From contig NZ_CCAE010000009.1 of assembly GCF_000723405.1 (NCBI RefSeq), positions 1 to 64,000 of the forward strand: a DNA stretch of 64,000 nucleotides. Direction: 5' to 3'. Position numbers and translations under genes: made by a program. Source of the DNA: Hydrogenophaga intermedia. Lineage in GTDB: Bacteria; Pseudomonadota; Gammaproteobacteria; Burkholderiales; Burkholderiaceae_C. The first letter of the stretch is position 1, and every line of letters starts with the position of its first letter. Below, piece by piece: positions 61,863 to 64,000 of the stretch. The notes beneath the pieces were generated by a model, which saw only the letters and a program-made list of their open reading frames with translations, ran no database searches and had not been told where the DNA came from.

Positions 61863-62741
61863 TCAGACTTCCTGCAGGTTGGTCAGGCACAGGCGGCCCT
61901 TGTTCTCGACCACCAGGGCCTTGAGCACGGGGTTGTCCTGCACGCGCACGGTGGCGGTGTCGAGCGAGATGGGGAGAACGTCGCCCGGCTTGAGGCCGAG
62001 CAGCTCGCCCAGGGGCAAGGTTTTCTGGGCCAGGCGCACGTCCAGGCGCAGCGGCAGCGCGCGGCGCAGGCTGGCGCTGTCGCTGGCACGCACGGCGGAC
62101 TGGCGGCGCGCGGGCGCCAGCTGGCGCAGCGCGGTGGCCAGGGTGTCGCTGTCGAGCGCGAACACCAGCAGGCCCAGCGGCGCCGAGCCCGCGAGCACCT
62201 GCGCCCACAGGAACATCGTGGGACCGCTGATGGGGCAGCGTGTGAGCGGGAGGCTTTGCTCAAACGCGAGTGTGGGTGCCTCGCCGTCGGCACCGCCGTC
62301 GATAGGGCCGCCGATGCGGCGCATCAGCGCCTGGCTCAGCAACTGGCCGAGCTGCGCGGCCAGGCGCTGCTCGGTGGCGGTTTCCAGCGGCGGCACGCAT
62401 CGCGCGCCCAGTTCCCAGTCGGTGGAGCCGTAGCGGCGCGCCAGCAGCGCGGTGAGCGCCGAGCGCTCGATGGCGAAGGCACTGCGGCCGCCGCCGCTGC
62501 GGTGCGTGGCCCAGCGCAGCGTGGTCTCGATGGGGTTGGTGCGGCCGTGCGACACGCCGCCCAGGCGCACCGGCGCGCCGACGCGGCCAGGGAAGGCGGC
62601 GGCCAGGGCGTGGTCCAGGTCCTGTTGCGTGAGCTGGAACAGCGAGTCCAGTGCGTGGATGGGCCGGCCGAGTTCGCAGGGGTCGAGCGCGGTGAGGCGC
62701 GCGCCCGCGGCGGGCGGAAGGATGTGCGGCGTGTGGGCCAT
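61863..62741 (-). CDS. fliM: Flagellar motor switch protein FliM, without obvious CheY-binding segment
   Basis: A 292-residue switch protein. The middle domain is represented by segments near GRTNPIETTLRW and RCPISGPTMFLWAQ; the C-terminal SpoA-like domain includes LPLGELLGLKPGDVLPISLD. The N-terminus (MAHTPHILPPAAGARLTALD) has no LSQxEIDALL motif, which is the CheY-P docking segment of chemotactic FliM. The product is also shorter than standard FliM (about 330 residues). This suggests a motor not reversed by CheY. Confidence 0.85.
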   Translation of the reverse strand: MAHTPHILPPAAGARLTALDPCELGRPIHALDSLFQLTQQDLDHALAAAFPGRVGAPVRLGGVSHGRTNPIETTLRWATHRSGGGRSAFAIERSALTALLARRYGSTDWELGARCVPPLETATEQRLAAQLGQLLSQALMRRIGGPIDGGADGEAPTLAFEQSLPLTRCPISGPTMFLWAQVLAGSAPLGLLVFALDSDTLATALRQLAPARRQSAVRASDSASLRRALPLRLDVRLAQKTLPLGELLGLKPGDVLPISLDTATVRVQDNPVLKALVVENKGRLCLTNLQEV

Positions 62742-62748
62742 CGGTGCC

Positions 62749-63069
62749 TCAGATCGGCAGCTTCATGAGCTCGTCGAAGGCGCCCACGACCTTGTTGCGC
62801 ACCTGCATCATCATGTTGAAGTTCAGGCTGGCTTCCTGGCTCTTGAGCATGGCGCCGACCAGGTCGTCGCTGCGGCCGCTCTCCACGGCGCTGACGGCGG
62901 CCTGCGCGGCGTGGCCCTTGTCGTCGGCGGCGCGCAGCAGGCCGCCCACGTGTTGTGTGAAGGACGGGCCCTGCGCCGCGCCCGAGGGCAGCACGTCGGC
63001 GAGCTGGGCCTGCGCCGTCTGCATCTGCTGCAGGCTGGCGTGGATGGAGGAAAGCATCGACGGGTTCAA
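62749..63069 (-). CDS. fliE: Flagellar hook-basal body protein FliE
   Basis: A 106-residue protein with the typical helical FliE arrangement: DVLPSGAAQGPSFTQHVGGL, then SQEASLNFNMMMQVRNKVVG and AFDELMKLPI at the end. It joins the MS ring and rod. A TTG at 63069 has GGGAG six bases upstream; ATG 63057 is the shorter alternative. It is the first gene of the left-reading operon fliE-M-N-P-Q-R-flhB-flhA, rather than preceding fliF. Confidence 0.92.
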   Translation of the reverse strand: MNPSMLSSIHASLQQMQTAQAQLADVLPSGAAQGPSFTQHVGGLLRAADDKGHAAQAAVSAVESGRSDDLVGAMLKSQEASLNFNMMMQVRNKVVGAFDELMKLPI

Positions 63070-63120
63070 GGGTGCTCCCGGGTGGGTTGTTTTGTGATTT
63101 GTGGAAAGGTACTGTCGCGA

Positions 63121-63148
63121 ATCGTAATATGGATGGGTGACGCGTCAA
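63121..63148 (-). promoter_or_regulatory. Sigma70-type promoter candidate for the fliE-flhA operon
   Basis: Reading leftwards, TTGACG (63148-63143), 16 bases and TACGAT (63126-63121) match consensus at 5/6 and 4/6 positions. The fliE start is 52 bases downstream. The rest of the 287-base gap 63070-63356 contains no gene that I can support. Confidence 0.5.
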
Positions 63149-63356
63149 GTGACTCGCCGGACGCGATCGGCGTTGGCGGGATGAGCGGTGGGGCGGGAGG
63201 GCCTGACGGTGTCGGGGGTGCGGCTTGGGGTGGACGGTTCTGGATGCGCCGCCTTTCTGGCCTCTGCTTCGCGCGGGCCGCTGGTATGTGTGCCCGTTCT
63301 CCGGCCCACGCCAGCCGTTAGCGCGAGGTCTCAACGAGAAACCAGCAAGGCGCCCC

Positions 63357-63986
63357 TCAGAGCTGGATCTGGATGTGCGGCAGAAAGCGCACGCTGGCGT
63401 CCTCGAACCGCGTCTTGTCGTACCGCAGAGTGGCTGCCCACAGCACGATGGAGGGGTCGATGGCCGGGTTCACCGGGTGCACGATGCAGCGCACCGCCTT
63501 CTCGTGCTGGAAGGTCTTGGCCACGCAGTCGGGGTACTTCAGCGCCAGGTTCACCAGCGACTCGTCGGCCACCGAGGCCCGCCGCGTGCCCGTGTCGCGC
63601 ACGATCCACTCCACCCACTGGTCGCGCAGCTCGTCTCGCAGCGCGGCGCCGATGCGGTCGAAGTGGATCCAGCCGGTTTCCGCCACCGTGTCCCGGCGCG
63701 CCTGCTCGCGCGTCAGGTGAAAGTTGTCCACCCGGTAGTTCAGGTCGACCATCAGCACGCGGTTGAGCCCCGCCGCACGCTGGTGCTCCTGCGTCCACCG
63801 CGACGCGGCCACCAGCGCCGCCTGCTTGGCGCTGCCGCCATACACACCGGTGATGAGCCCGGTGGACAGCTCCGCGTTGTGGCCCGCGAAACCCAGGCTG
63901 CAGTCGCGCAGGCGGATGCGCTCCGGCACGTCGCGCGTGTGCGCCAGGAAGGACAGCTGGATCATGTCGCGTTGCTTGGCCACCAT
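63357..63986 (-). CDS. Protein of unknown function at the right edge
   Basis: A 209-residue soluble protein with no signal peptide. Segments include IRLRDCSLGFAGHNAELSTG, WVEWIVRDTGTRRASVADES and NLALKYPDCVAKTFQHEKAV. No known motif was recognised. AGGAG lies 6 bases before ATG 63986, so the start looks complete and the gene does not run off the window. It reads away from fliE-side genes on the same strand as them. A link to motility is not supported. Confidence 0.55.
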   Translation of the reverse strand: MVAKQRDMIQLSFLAHTRDVPERIRLRDCSLGFAGHNAELSTGLITGVYGGSAKQAALVAASRWTQEHQRAAGLNRVLMVDLNYRVDNFHLTREQARRDTVAETGWIHFDRIGAALRDELRDQWVEWIVRDTGTRRASVADESLVNLALKYPDCVAKTFQHEKAVRCIVHPVNPAIDPSIVLWAATLRYDKTRFEDASVRFLPHIQIQL

Positions 63987-64000
63987 GGCGTGCTCCTGTT

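Noticed and set aside
63188-63766. 192-residue right-reading open frame opposite the last gene
   Set aside because: Mostly antisense to the 63357-63986 gene, Arg/Ser/Pro-rich, no ribosome-binding site.
1-64000. CRISPR array, tRNA, rRNA, insertion sequence or prophage
   Set aside because: No regularly spaced repeats, cloverleaf, rRNA core sequence, transposase or phage structural gene was recognised on reading both strands.

Overview
The window is about 70% GC DNA from a betaproteobacterium, most likely of the family Comamonadaceae (Hydrogenophaga, Acidovorax or Variovorax type). That placement is an inference from base composition, gene families and the style of the intergenic repeats; no rRNA or other taxonomic marker lies in the window. 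No tRNA, rRNA, CRISPR array, insertion sequence or prophage was recognised.

Left part (1-28300), mixed chromosomal genes. It opens with a universal-stress-type protein, a repeat protein with a probable beta-helix and a GNAT-like protein. Two c-type cytochromes follow, divergent from a MocR-type regulator, then a small thioredoxin. Next is a sugar module: ROK regulator, ABC ATPase, permease, binding protein, sugar epimerase/isomerase and Gfo/Idh/MocA dehydrogenase. An opposite-strand hydroxy-acid module comes next (RraA-like aldolase, FMN hydroxy-acid dehydrogenase, hydroxyisobutyrate-dehydrogenase-type reductase, Bug-type binding protein) with a divergent LysR regulator. Then come a KefB/KefC-type antiporter and a chemoreceptor. 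Two tandem six-helix membrane histidine kinases face a divergent response regulator and a LuxR-type regulator, a layout reminiscent of CqsS/LqsS alpha-hydroxyketone sensing. A ribbon-helix-helix/Fic pair closes this part.

Right part (28600-63070), a nearly complete flagellar locus. fliF, G, H, I, J, D, S, T-like, K, L, A, motA, motB, flgM, flgN and a muramidase run rightwards. flgA reads leftwards and its start overlaps that of flgB. flgB to flgL, a LafW-position gene, flagellin and a FliK-like orphan run rightwards. A chemoreceptor, flhA, flhB, fliR, Q, P, N, M and E form the left-reading arm. The order fliD-fliS-X-fliK-fliL-fliA-motA-motB equals lafB-C-D-E-F-S-T-U of lateral (Flag-2-like) flagella. 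The short flagellin, absence of fliO, a FliM without an obvious CheY-binding segment and a dedicated sigma28/FlgM/motor set all support a secondary flagellum with its own motor and late-gene switch. No master activator (FlhDC, LafK) is seen here.

How it fits together: FliF/G/M/N with FlhA/B and FliP/Q/R make the base and export gate, FliH/I/J the export ATPase, and FlgB-I with FlgJ the rod, rings and hook. FlgK/L, FliD and FliC make the filament, with FlgN, FliS and FliT-like chaperones. FliA is held by FlgM until hook completion. Sigma28-like promoters sit before the flagellin and both chemoreceptors, tying those genes to the FliA regulon. The closing gene at 63357-63986 is unrecognised.
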